A stretch of 64,000 bases of DNA from Bacteroidia bacterium. Its GTDB lineage: Bacteria > Bacteroidota > Bacteroidia > AKYH767-A > OLB10. Numbering within the stretch: position 1 is the first letter of the stretch; each line of letters starts with the position of its first letter. The position numbers and the translations under genes are program-made. This document shows positions 26,630-35,263 of the stretch, piece after piece. The DNA lies in NCBI GenBank assembly GCA_023262505.1, contig JALRAP010000005.1, forward strand, positions 1 to 64,000, given 5' to 3'. The notes below the pieces were generated by a model. That model had not been told where the DNA came from and ran no database searches. It saw only the letters and a list, made by a program, of their open reading frames with translations.

Positions 26630-27574
26630 ATGGAGGGAAGGTTACCAATTGAAAAAACTCCCAAGGGGTTGCATTTCTGGCCTGGCGACTTCCATCTCGA
26701 CCCTAAGCGCGGGGTTGATAGAGCGGTAGTATCGCACGGACATGCTGACCATGCAATTCCATCCAATCGCGAAGTTTGGTGTACGCCCGCAACAGCAGCC
26801 ATCATGCATGCCCGATACGGCTCTAAACTTAAGTCGGTCATCCATCCGATTGAACTGGAACAACCGTTTCAAATCAACGGCATACAATTGAGTTTCCATA
26901 GCGCTGGACATATGCTAGGCTCAGCACAAACATTGATCGAACACAACGGCATCCGATACTGCTATACGGGGGATTTCAAAACCACCCACGACCCTTCATG
27001 CGAGCCTTTCAAAGCTGTTCGTTGCGATGTTTTGATTACCGAGACCACCTTTGCCGACCCCGAATACGATCATCCAAGTGACTCGGATGAGCTGGACCGG
27101 TTAGAGGCTTGGGCCGGTTACACTTGGGTGGTTGGTGCCTACAGCTTGGGAAAGTCCCAGCGTATCACACGACTATTAACCGAACGATTCCCAAACCGAA
27201 AGGTCATGGTTCATCCCGAGCCAGCAGTATTTCATCGAATATATGAGGACTACGGCATGGGTTTGGGCGAGTGGGAACATTACGATCACCATGCCTTCAA
27301 GCGTACCAATGATTTGATTTTAATCGTACCCCCCAAGGTCCTATCCAGTTTTCATGGTAGGCCAGGGATTGTTACAATGTTTGCCACCGGCTGGAAACGA
27401 CCTTACATTAGGGCAACACATCACATGCAAATAAGTGACCATGCCGATTGGGGTGAATTGTTGAGGTTAGTGGAATCAAGTGGTGCCACCACCATCATGG
27501 CCGTTCATGGCAGCGGAACAGAGTTGCAAAACCACCTTCAAAAAGCGAAGCCACATATCAATGTAATACTTTAG
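26630..27574 (+). CDS. MBL-fold ligase-associated DNA exonuclease-like protein
   Basis: WPGDFHLDPKRGVDRAVVSHGHADHA...SAGHMLGSAQTLIEHNGIRYCYTGDFK...SDHADWGELL. Confidence 0.8.
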   Translation: MEGRLPIEKTPKGLHFWPGDFHLDPKRGVDRAVVSHGHADHAIPSNREVWCTPATAAIMHARYGSKLKSVIHPIELEQPFQINGIQLSFHSAGHMLGSAQTLIEHNGIRYCYTGDFKTTHDPSCEPFKAVRCDVLITETTFADPEYDHPSDSDELDRLEAWAGYTWVVGAYSLGKSQRITRLLTERFPNRKVMVHPEPAVFHRIYEDYGMGLGEWEHYDHHAFKRTNDLILIVPPKVLSSFHGRPGIVTMFATGWKRPYIRATHHMQISDHADWGELLRLVESSGATTIMAVHGSGTELQNHLQKAKPHINVIL

Positions 27575-27605
27575 TTAATAAGCACTTATTAATTGTATTA
27601 CAATT
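27575..27605. promoter_or_regulatory. Two abutting palindromes upstream of nnr gene (possible operator)
   Basis: TTAATAAG-CA-CTTATTAA (27575-27592) and AATTGTA-T-TACAATT (27591-27605), both perfect, immediately before the ATG at 27610. Confidence 0.4.
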
Positions 27606-27609
27606 ATAT

Positions 27610-29127
27610 ATGAAAATATTAAATTCTGAACAAATTCGTTTGATGGATACCTACACCATCCTAAACGAGCCTATTTCATCACTGGATTTGATGGAGCGGG
27701 CTGCTTCAGCGTGCGCCAAATGGATCTTACAAAACGTCCAAGTTGACCAACCAATTCTAATTTATTGTGGAAGTGGTAACAATGGCGGTGATGGCTTGGC
27801 GATCACGCGAATACTATCAGAAAACAAAATAGATTGCAAGGCCATCTTACTGAATTCCAAAGACAAACTAAGCGCAGACAACCAATCCAACCTCAATAGA
27901 CTTATCGAAAAACACCCAGGTAGGATTCAGATTATTACAAATAATAATACCGTTCCGCCCCCTCCCAAAGAATCCTTAGTGGTGGATGCCATCTTTGGAA
28001 CCGGTTTCAAGGGGGTTGCGACAGGCATTGAATCGGAGGCCATCAGAAAAATCAATACATCTGGATGTGTTGTGATAGCAATCGACTTACCTTCAGGTAT
28101 GGCTTCAAATGAAGCTACTCAAAAATCTATAAATAATGTAGTTAAATCAAATCATACCTTAACTTTTCAATACCTAAAACCATGTTTGGTGATGCCCGAA
28201 AACATGGAGTTGATTGGACAGGTTCATGTATTGGATATAGGTTTAGACGCCCGAGGGCTTGGTCAGTTCGAATCCGAAATAGAACTCGTCAGTATTGACC
28301 TGATACGCAGTATAATCAAGGATAGGCCTGCATCCGGACATAAGGGTGAGTTCGGGCATGCTACCATCATGGCAGGTGGGACCGGCAAAGCTGGCGCTGG
28401 AGTATTGGCTGCAAAATCCTGCTTAAGAAGCGGTTGCGGATTAATTACCATGATCGTTCCGCAAACGGAGAACCCCATTTTCCAATCGTCCGTTCCTGAG
28501 GCCATGACTATTTGCTACGGGGAGAACAACACATCTGTTGCCATCCCAATAAAAACCACAGCCTTAGCAGCTGGTCCAGGCATCGGCACCGGTCAAACAG
28601 CCAAAGAAACATTACATCACTTGATAGAAATTTGGGACAAACCGCTAGTTGCCGATGCAGATGCCTTGAATCTGTTAAGCGAGTCACCCAACCTGCTCAA
28701 CCGACTTCCCAAAGGCACTCTTCTCACACCACATGTGGGTGAATTTGAACGGCTTATTAAAAAGTCCACACAAAACGATTTTGAGCGACTAGAAGAACAA
28801 AAGGCATCATCCAAAAAGCTAAATTGTATCATTCTGCTAAAAGGCGCTTTTACCAAAATAACCACCCCTGAGGGTCGCATTTGGGTAAACCCAACAGGCA
28901 ATGCGGGAATGGCCAAAGGCGGCTCTGGCGATGTCTTAACCGGATTGATAGCCGGCCTGGCTGCGAGAGGCTACAGCTTGGAAGAGACTGCAATCCTGGG
29001 GGCTTATCTGCATGGTTTGGCGGGAGATCTGTGCGCAAAAAAACTAGGTATGGAGGCGATGCATGCGAGCGATATCATCGAGGCTATTCCACAAGCTTGG
29101 CAACAAGCTAACGACTACCAACTTTAA
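27610..29127 (+). CDS. nnr: Bifunctional NAD(P)H-hydrate epimerase / ADP-dependent NAD(P)H-hydrate dehydratase
   Basis: IYCGSGNNGGDGLAITRIL...VVDAIFGTGFKG; C-terminal GHKGEFGHATIMAGGTGKAGAGVLAA...NPTGNAGMAKGGSGDVLTGLIAGL. Confidence 0.94.
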   Translation: MKILNSEQIRLMDTYTILNEPISSLDLMERAASACAKWILQNVQVDQPILIYCGSGNNGGDGLAITRILSENKIDCKAILLNSKDKLSADNQSNLNRLIEKHPGRIQIITNNNTVPPPPKESLVVDAIFGTGFKGVATGIESEAIRKINTSGCVVIAIDLPSGMASNEATQKSINNVVKSNHTLTFQYLKPCLVMPENMELIGQVHVLDIGLDARGLGQFESEIELVSIDLIRSIIKDRPASGHKGEFGHATIMAGGTGKAGAGVLAAKSCLRSGCGLITMIVPQTENPIFQSSVPEAMTICYGENNTSVAIPIKTTALAAGPGIGTGQTAKETLHHLIEIWDKPLVADADALNLLSESPNLLNRLPKGTLLTPHVGEFERLIKKSTQNDFERLEEQKASSKKLNCIILLKGAFTKITTPEGRIWVNPTGNAGMAKGGSGDVLTGLIAGLAARGYSLEETAILGAYLHGLAGDLCAKKLGMEAMHASDIIEAIPQAWQQANDYQL

Positions 29128-29163
29128 ATGAGGTTTATCAACTCAGATAGCTTCCAGTGTTGC

Positions 29164-29171
29164 TACCTTTG
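29164..29171 (+). promoter_or_regulatory. Candidate -7 promoter element of SRP RNA
   Basis: TACCTTTG (TAnnTTTG) ending 4-5 nt before the first paired base of the SRP RNA. Confidence 0.6.
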
Positions 29172-29173
29172 TG

Positions 29174-29275
29174 TCGGGTAAGTCTTATACGACCAGCTCC
29201 TGTGAACCTCCCCAGATCCGGAAGGAAGCAAGGATAAACGGTTGTAGCGGTGCGATATAAGTAGCTTACCCACTT
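29174..29275 (+). ncRNA. ffs: Signal recognition particle RNA (small bacterial type, 4.5S)
   Basis: GACCAGCTCCTGTGAACCTCCCCAGATCCGGAAGGAAGCAAGGATAAACGGTTGTAGCGGTGCGAT core; terminal stem GGGTAAG (29176) / CTTACCC (29265-29271). Confidence 0.95.
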
Positions 29276-29331
29276 TTATTTTATACTGTTTTTCAATATT
29301 TTATAGCCAACATCTAAAGCATTAATTTATC

Positions 29332-29928
29332 ATGCTTATAGAGATTCACCCGGAGAACCCACAGCCTAGGAGGATTCAACAAGTGGTGGAAAGCCTCCAA
29401 AACGGTGGCATCATCATCTTCCCAACAGACTCTGTTTATGCCATGGGATGCGATATTCGCCAAGCAAAGGCTTTCGAAAAGTTGTGTCGAATCAAGGGTA
29501 TTAAACCACAAAAGGCTCAATTTTCCTTTTTGCTTTCCAGCCTATCTCACATTTCAGAATATACCAAACCATTCGACCGAGAAGTATTTAAACTACTCAA
29601 AGCCAATCTGCCAGGTCCCTATACCTACATTCTGGAGGCGAGTAGCTTGGTACCGACCTTGTTCCGAAACAACCGAAAAACCATTGGTATCCGAGTGCCT
29701 AATTGTGAGATAACCCGTCAACTAATCGAAGGTATTGGCGGTCCGCTAGTTTCAACGTCCATACATAACGACTCTGACCAGATCATGGACTACCTTGCTG
29801 ATCCTGAAGAGATTCATGCCCATTTTGGCAAGGATGTAGACATAGTGATTGATGGTGGTCCCGGTAAAATAAAGCCCTCATCCATTATTGATTGTACAGG
29901 ACCTGAACCGATGATGATTCGGGAATGA
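29332..29928 (+). CDS. Threonylcarbamoyl-AMP synthase family (Sua5/YciO/YrdC)
   Basis: GGIIIFPTDSVYAMGCDIRQAKAFEKLCRIKGIKPQKAQFSFL...LPGPYTYILEAS...KTIGIRVPNCEITRQL. Confidence 0.92.
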   Translation: MLIEIHPENPQPRRIQQVVESLQNGGIIIFPTDSVYAMGCDIRQAKAFEKLCRIKGIKPQKAQFSFLLSSLSHISEYTKPFDREVFKLLKANLPGPYTYILEASSLVPTLFRNNRKTIGIRVPNCEITRQLIEGIGGPLVSTSIHNDSDQIMDYLADPEEIHAHFGKDVDIVIDGGPGKIKPSSIIDCTGPEPMMIRE

Positions 29929-29963
29929 GGAACAGCTAACTTTACGGCCCCAATACCCGCCCA

Positions 29964-31094
29964 TTGAAAATCATCATACTTGGTCCAGCCTACCCTCTTC
30001 GTGGGGGCATCGCCAACTTCAACGAGGCGCTTTGTAGAGAGTTGAACCAGATGGGACATACCTGTTCGATTGTCTCCTTTTCGCTCCAATACCCTGGATT
30101 CCTGTTCCCTGGAACTACCCAATTGGCTTCTGATGATCCAGCTCCCGAGGGATTGAAGATTGAAACCCTCTTGAATTCGGTAAACCCAATCAGCTGGATA
30201 ACAACCGCAAACCATATAAAACGTCAAAAGCCAGATCTAATGATAGTTCGATTTTGGCTACCGTTCATGGGTCCGGCATTGGGCTCAGTAATCAGGCTCG
30301 TTAAAAAAAACAGCAATATTCACGTGGTTGCAATCACCGATAACGTGATACCTCATGAGAAACGTTTGTTTGATCAGTCGTTTACCCGATGGTTTCTAAG
30401 TGTTTGCGACTCCTTTACCACCATGACGCAAAGCGTAGCGCAGGATTTGTCAGTGTTTGGAGTAGCAGGCCCTGTTGTCGTTTCACCACATCCAGTGTAC
30501 GACATATTCGGAACGCCCGTGGATCATGAGCAAGCCCGACAACAATTAGGAATTCATCCCAACCAAAAACTGGTGCTGTTTTTTGGTTTCATCAGAAAGT
30601 ACAAAGGACTGGACCTTTTGATCAGGGCTATGGCTGACACAAGGCTCAAATCGATGGATGTGAAGTTGATAGTTGCAGGTGAGTTTTATGAAGAACCCAA
30701 GCCATATCAGGATCTGATTCAAGAACTTGGACTTGAGGAACAAATAATCCTCCAGGATTACTACATACCTAAAGAACAGGTCAAAACCTATTTTGGTGCG
30801 GCAGATATTGTAGCACAACCCTATCGAACAGCCACACAAAGTGGAGTTACACAGATAGCCTATCATTTTGGCAAGCCTATGTTGGTGACTAACGTGGGAG
30901 GCCTACCCGAAATGGTGCCAGACGGAAAAGCCGGATACGTTACAGCTGCAGAACCAGAAGCCATAGCCCAAGCATTAGCCGACTACTTTTCAAATAACCG
31001 TAAACCGGAAATGGAGCGATTTGTAAGCATGCACAAGTCTGCATTCACTTGGTCTGGGTTTGCAAATGCATTGCTTCGCAATGCCGGATTCTGA
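29964..31094 (+). CDS. Glycosyltransferase family 4
   Basis: TTG start; PAYPLRGGIANFNEALCREL...VLFFGFIRKYKGLDLLIRAM...ADIVAQPYRTATQSGVTQIAYHFGKPMLVTNVGGLPEMV. Confidence 0.9.
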   Translation: MKIIILGPAYPLRGGIANFNEALCRELNQMGHTCSIVSFSLQYPGFLFPGTTQLASDDPAPEGLKIETLLNSVNPISWITTANHIKRQKPDLMIVRFWLPFMGPALGSVIRLVKKNSNIHVVAITDNVIPHEKRLFDQSFTRWFLSVCDSFTTMTQSVAQDLSVFGVAGPVVVSPHPVYDIFGTPVDHEQARQQLGIHPNQKLVLFFGFIRKYKGLDLLIRAMADTRLKSMDVKLIVAGEFYEEPKPYQDLIQELGLEEQIILQDYYIPKEQVKTYFGAADIVAQPYRTATQSGVTQIAYHFGKPMLVTNVGGLPEMVPDGKAGYVTAAEPEAIAQALADYFSNNRKPEMERFVSMHKSAFTWSGFANALLRNAGF

Positions 31095-31180
31095 TTAACG
31101 TCTGGCAATTAAACCCCGCTAGGGTTCAATTCCAAACTAACCGCCTCTTTACTATTTTAGTCATCGCTAAAAACCTAACC

Positions 31181-32464
31181 ATGCGTTTAAAACCCACCCT
31201 TTCCACAATGTTTGTCGCCCTCGCCTGTTTTACGGCATCGGCGCAAGCCCCCAAATGCCATACCGATGAGGCACATCAACAACTATTGAACTCCAATCCA
31301 GCCTTGATGCAGCAGCTGCAGTCAAACGAGATTTCAGTTCGGGAATGGATACAAAACAACCGTAATGGTCAACAACGAGGCGCCTCTACCCTGGTAACCA
31401 TTCCCGTGGTATTCCATGTCGTATATAAGAATAACACCCAGAACATAGCCGACTCCAACCTAGTTCGGCAGATAGATATCCTGAACGAATGCTACCGGCT
31501 TCAGAACACCAATTTCTCTCAAACCCGAGCAATTTTCGACACCATTGCCGCAGATGTGGAGGTGGAATTCTGCCTTGCCTCGGTTGATCCATCAGGAAAC
31601 CCTACCAACGGCATCACCCGAACCCAAGCACCTACATCGGCATTCTTTGACCCGCTTCTTGGTTTCGACAATGTGAAAAGGTCGGCTAATGGTGGTAAAG
31701 ACCCATGGCCAGCTGATCAATACCTGAACATCTGGATCTGTGACATGAGTTTGTTCGGGCTCACCGCGGTTTTGGGTTACGCCCAGTTCCCCGGTGGTGA
31801 CCCTCTTACGGATGGCGTGGTGATCCAATACCAGTTTACTGGATTCATGCCCAACAACACCACCAACAACAAAGGAAAAACCACTGTGCACGAAGTGGGA
31901 CATTGGCTAGGTTTGCGACATATCTGGGGAGATGGACAGGGCTCCTCTACCCCATGTGACTCTTCAGACTATGTAGACGATACTCCGAATGCCGACACGG
32001 CAAGCCAACAAACCTGCGTCATCAAAAACTCTTGCACTAATGAATCGGCCTATTGGAACAGCATCGGCGTTGATCCTCCAGACATGATTGAAAATTACAT
32101 GGATTATTCGTATGATGATTGCATGACCATGTTTACTGAGGGACAAAAGGACCGCATGCTTGGATTCCTGAATACAGTTCGCACGTCAATCATCACCTCA
32201 CCTGGCTGTGGCAATACGTCGACATTAGAACTGGCTGAATACCCACTGACCCTATATCCAAATCCAACTCACGACAAGATCCAAATCACATCAACGAACT
32301 TAAATCCAAAGCAAATTGAAATTTCCGATTTGTCAGGTAAGCTATGGATGCAAACAGATGAGATAAATACACTGGATGTAACCTCACTACCTCAAGGCGT
32401 TTATTTCATAAAAGCGTTAATGCAAAACGGCAGCTTCCGAACCATGCGGTTCATCAAAAACTAG
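31181..32464 (+). CDS. M43 family zinc metallopeptidase with T9SS type A sorting domain
   Basis: HEVGHWLGLRHIWGD zinc motif; MENYMDYSYDDCMTMFTEGQ Met-turn region; C-terminal YPLTLYPNPTHDKIQI...LPQGVYFIKAL. Start taken at MRLKPTLSTMF (31181), not the ORF-track 31049. Confidence 0.92.
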   Translation: MRLKPTLSTMFVALACFTASAQAPKCHTDEAHQQLLNSNPALMQQLQSNEISVREWIQNNRNGQQRGASTLVTIPVVFHVVYKNNTQNIADSNLVRQIDILNECYRLQNTNFSQTRAIFDTIAADVEVEFCLASVDPSGNPTNGITRTQAPTSAFFDPLLGFDNVKRSANGGKDPWPADQYLNIWICDMSLFGLTAVLGYAQFPGGDPLTDGVVIQYQFTGFMPNNTTNNKGKTTVHEVGHWLGLRHIWGDGQGSSTPCDSSDYVDDTPNADTASQQTCVIKNSCTNESAYWNSIGVDPPDMIENYMDYSYDDCMTMFTEGQKDRMLGFLNTVRTSIITSPGCGNTSTLELAEYPLTLYPNPTHDKIQITSTNLNPKQIEISDLSGKLWMQTDEINTLDVTSLPQGVYFIKALMQNGSFRTMRFIKN

Positions 32465-32472
32465 CAAACAGC

Positions 32473-33660
32473 TTATTTCAGTGAATTGAAATGGAAAGGG
32501 CATTTACCCTTTTTCTGTGTTTGCGCAGTATCCACCCTGCCAGCGCTCGGGATGATGGAACGATAGAAAAAGTTGGGGCCAACGACCTTGTTAACCAGTT
32601 CCGAGTGGAATATTGGAGAAGCGGATGACGACATAGGCGGCACCACCCAACTCCAATCACCGGTAGACTCACGGCCATGCTGCTCTTCAAGCCGTAAAAA
32701 CTGCATGAATTGTTCCGAAGCATCGTGATGGTTCTCGATAGCCACACCTGCCTTGCGGAAAGAATAGATAACCGCCCTATTCAGCTCAACCAAAGCTTTG
32801 TCTTTCCAAAGCGAATCTGAATTGCTTGTATCCAAACCCATTCTCAATGCAACTTCGGGAAGCTTGTTGTATCGGTGAACATCGCCGAAGTTTCGGCTAC
32901 CGATCTCGGTACCCATATACCAACCATTGAAGGGAGCAATAGGATACACAACACCACCAATCTCCAAAACCATATCAGATATGGCGGGCACTGCATACCA
33001 TTTCAATCCAAGATCCTCGAACCAGGGAAAATCAGGGTGCTTGATATCAACCAACATTTCTGGTTGGATGGATGGCTGATGCATTACGGTAGTACCATCT
33101 GATTTGGAGATCACCCATGGCAGCACGTCAAAATCGGTTTTAGGATCAACCTCCCAGCCTAATTGATTACAGGTTTTGGTGAAAACCTCCTCCGCCGGAT
33201 CACCTTTTCCGTTTCCATGCCCCGCAAAGCGGATCAGTTGATGGTTGAGTAATTGAAAATCGGCTCTCGGACTGAAAATCGTTATAACGGACAATACTTC
33301 TCCTTTGTTGAAAGCCAGATCCAAGTGGTTCTGCAATGCGTCAAAAACGTGTGATGGCTCATTGATTTCCCGAGCGTCAACCACTTTGAGGGACTTCCAA
33401 TAAAGCCTACCGATGCAACGATTGGAATTGCGCCAGGCCATCCGACAACCGTGAGCCAGTTCGCGAATCGTATGCACATAGCTTCCTGTTTCCAAAATCT
33501 CCCGCTCAACATCTTGTTTACGGGCGGATAATTCATCCAGTAAACCGAGCTCAGCATAGCATTGATCCAAAAAGACACTTGCTCTTGGCCAAACCGATCC
33601 TGCAGGCAAGGAGTAAGAATTGATGCTCATACTTATCGTTGGAATTACTTTAACATGCAC
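32473..33660 (-). CDS. nos: Nitric oxide synthase oxygenase (bacterial NOS)
   Basis: GCRMAWRNSNRCIGRLYWKSL heme-Cys motif; NHQLIRFAGHGNGKGDPA; PAISDMVLEIGGVVYPIAPFNGWYMGTEIGSRNFGDVHRYNKLPEVA; DHH-like ENHHDASEQF; TGDWSWVVPPMS. Likely start MSINSY near 33630. Confidence 0.95.
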   Translation of the reverse strand: MHVKVIPTISMSINSYSLPAGSVWPRASVFLDQCYAELGLLDELSARKQDVEREILETGSYVHTIRELAHGCRMAWRNSNRCIGRLYWKSLKVVDAREINEPSHVFDALQNHLDLAFNKGEVLSVITIFSPRADFQLLNHQLIRFAGHGNGKGDPAEEVFTKTCNQLGWEVDPKTDFDVLPWVISKSDGTTVMHQPSIQPEMLVDIKHPDFPWFEDLGLKWYAVPAISDMVLEIGGVVYPIAPFNGWYMGTEIGSRNFGDVHRYNKLPEVALRMGLDTSNSDSLWKDKALVELNRAVIYSFRKAGVAIENHHDASEQFMQFLRLEEQHGRESTGDWSWVVPPMSSSASPIFHSELVNKVVGPNFFYRSIIPSAGRVDTAQTQKKGKCPFHFNSLK

Positions 33661-33738
33661 AATTCTAAAAAAGTTAAAAAATCGATGGAATTGTACATCC
33701 AGACGTCAATTCAACTATGAAAACAACCAATTGGAAAA

Positions 33739-34698
33739 TCAAATATTGGTCGATTCCGAAACTTGATAACGGTTACGGTCGGGAGCATTCCGGGCAATCA
33801 TTTCTCCCAGGAAACCGGCTAAAAACAATTGTGTGCCCAATATCATGGCCAACATACCGAAAAAGAAAAGAGGGCGATCGGTCATGTTGTATACTTGAAA
33901 GAAGTACTTGTCAACAGCCAGCTTTACAGCAATTCCAAATCCTACCAAAAAACTAAAGGTACCTAAGAGTCCGAAAAAGTGCATGGGGCGCTTACCGAAT
34001 CGGGAAACAAAAGTGATGCTCAATAGGTCGAGGAAACCGTTCACAAATCGCTCAAGGCCAAACTTGGTTGTGCCGTACTTGCGCGGACTGTGTTGCACTA
34101 CTTTTTCAGCTATACGGTTGAAACCCGCCCATTTGGCGATAACAGGAATGTAGCGGTGCATTTCGCCATACACTTCGATATTCTTGATTACCTCGTTGCG
34201 ATAGGCTTTTAGACCGCAATTGAAATCATGCAGATTATGGATGCCACTCATTTTCCTGGTAGCCCAATTAAAAAGCCTTGTAGGAACGGTTTTGGTGATG
34301 GGGTCGTAGCGTTTTTGCTTCCATCCGCTCACCAAATCATTACCTGAACGAATCATTTCCACCAGTCCCGGAATCTCATCTGGACTGTCTTGCAAGTCCG
34401 CGTCCATGGTGATTACCACTTCACCCTGTGCCTGTTCAAATCCAGCGTTCAATGCGGCTGACTTGCCGTAATTGCGTCTGAAGCGGATGCCCTTGACGCG
34501 TTTATCAGCGGCTGCAAGCTCACGAATCACCGACCAGGACTTGTCTTTGCTGCCATCGTCAACCAAAAGCACCTCATAACTGAAGTTGTGGGCATCACAA
34601 ACTTTAGCTATCCAGGCAACCAGCTCCTGTAAAGATTCCTCCTCATTAAACAGGGGAATCACCAAGGACAGATCAAGCGAGTGGGTTTGATTGGTCAT
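33739..34698 (-). CDS. Glycosyltransferase family 2, membrane-associated (DPM1/ArnC-like)
   Basis: LSLVIPLFNEEESLQELVAWI...VLLVDDGSKDKSW...ITMDADLQDSPDEIP plus two C-terminal TM helices. Confidence 0.92.
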   Translation of the reverse strand: MTNQTHSLDLSLVIPLFNEEESLQELVAWIAKVCDAHNFSYEVLLVDDGSKDKSWSVIRELAAADKRVKGIRFRRNYGKSAALNAGFEQAQGEVVITMDADLQDSPDEIPGLVEMIRSGNDLVSGWKQKRYDPITKTVPTRLFNWATRKMSGIHNLHDFNCGLKAYRNEVIKNIEVYGEMHRYIPVIAKWAGFNRIAEKVVQHSPRKYGTTKFGLERFVNGFLDLLSITFVSRFGKRPMHFFGLLGTFSFLVGFGIAVKLAVDKYFFQVYNMTDRPLFFFGMLAMILGTQLFLAGFLGEMIARNAPDRNRYQVSESTNI

Positions 34699-35227
34699 GT
34701 TGAGCAGGAGGTTGTTTTCGTCGGAGAATCAACGCAGCGATCAAAGATAAGAATAAGGCGCCCAAAAACTTAGAGAGCGACTCGCTGTAGGCGAATTGGC
34801 CGAGCGTAATGTTTTCATAGGCTTCGTAAAGGTCATCAGCTTTGAATATGCTATTGGAAGAGAAAATCCGCTCCATGGCTTCCGCATTGCGGAGCAACTC
34901 GTTACGTGCGTCCGTGAGAATTTCAGGGAAAGCGAAAGCTCCGAGCAGGAAAAGCAACAGACCGTACAACAAAAAGGCAAAAAAAGACAAGGTCATCCCC
35001 CCGAAGTAGGCATGTCGAAAAGAGATATAACCTTCACCTTCATTTTCCCTTAGAGATTTGACAAACCTATGGAGGTACACATACGTGATAATCCATCCCA
35101 ATGCCATTGCTGGATGGTAAATGCTGCCTCCACCCGCCAGGATAGTTACCAACAAAGCAATCTGAGATATCCCGCAAAAGAATCCATAACGGATTGAGAG
35201 CGGCAAAATCAAGTGGCGGTTAATCAT
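34673..35227 (-). CDS. DUF4199 domain-containing membrane protein
   Basis: YGFFCGISQIAL...ISFRHAYFGGMTLSFFAFLLYGLL; adjacent to the GT2 gene as often seen in Bacteroidota. Confidence 0.8.
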   Translation of the reverse strand: MINRHLILPLSIRYGFFCGISQIALLVTILAGGGSIYHPAMALGWIITYVYLHRFVKSLRENEGEGYISFRHAYFGGMTLSFFAFLLYGLLLFLLGAFAFPEILTDARNELLRNAEAMERIFSSNSIFKADDLYEAYENITLGQFAYSESLSKFLGALFLSLIAALILRRKQPPAQHDQSNPLA

Positions 35228-35263
35228 AGCGCGAATTTACGCGATACAAACGAATGGTTTCTA

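Noticed and set aside
31049-31180. N-terminal extension of the M43 peptidase overlapping the glycosyltransferase
   Set aside because: A signal peptide begins at 31181 (MRLKPTLSTMFVALACFTASAQ); the upstream part is out-of-frame glycosyltransferase sequence.
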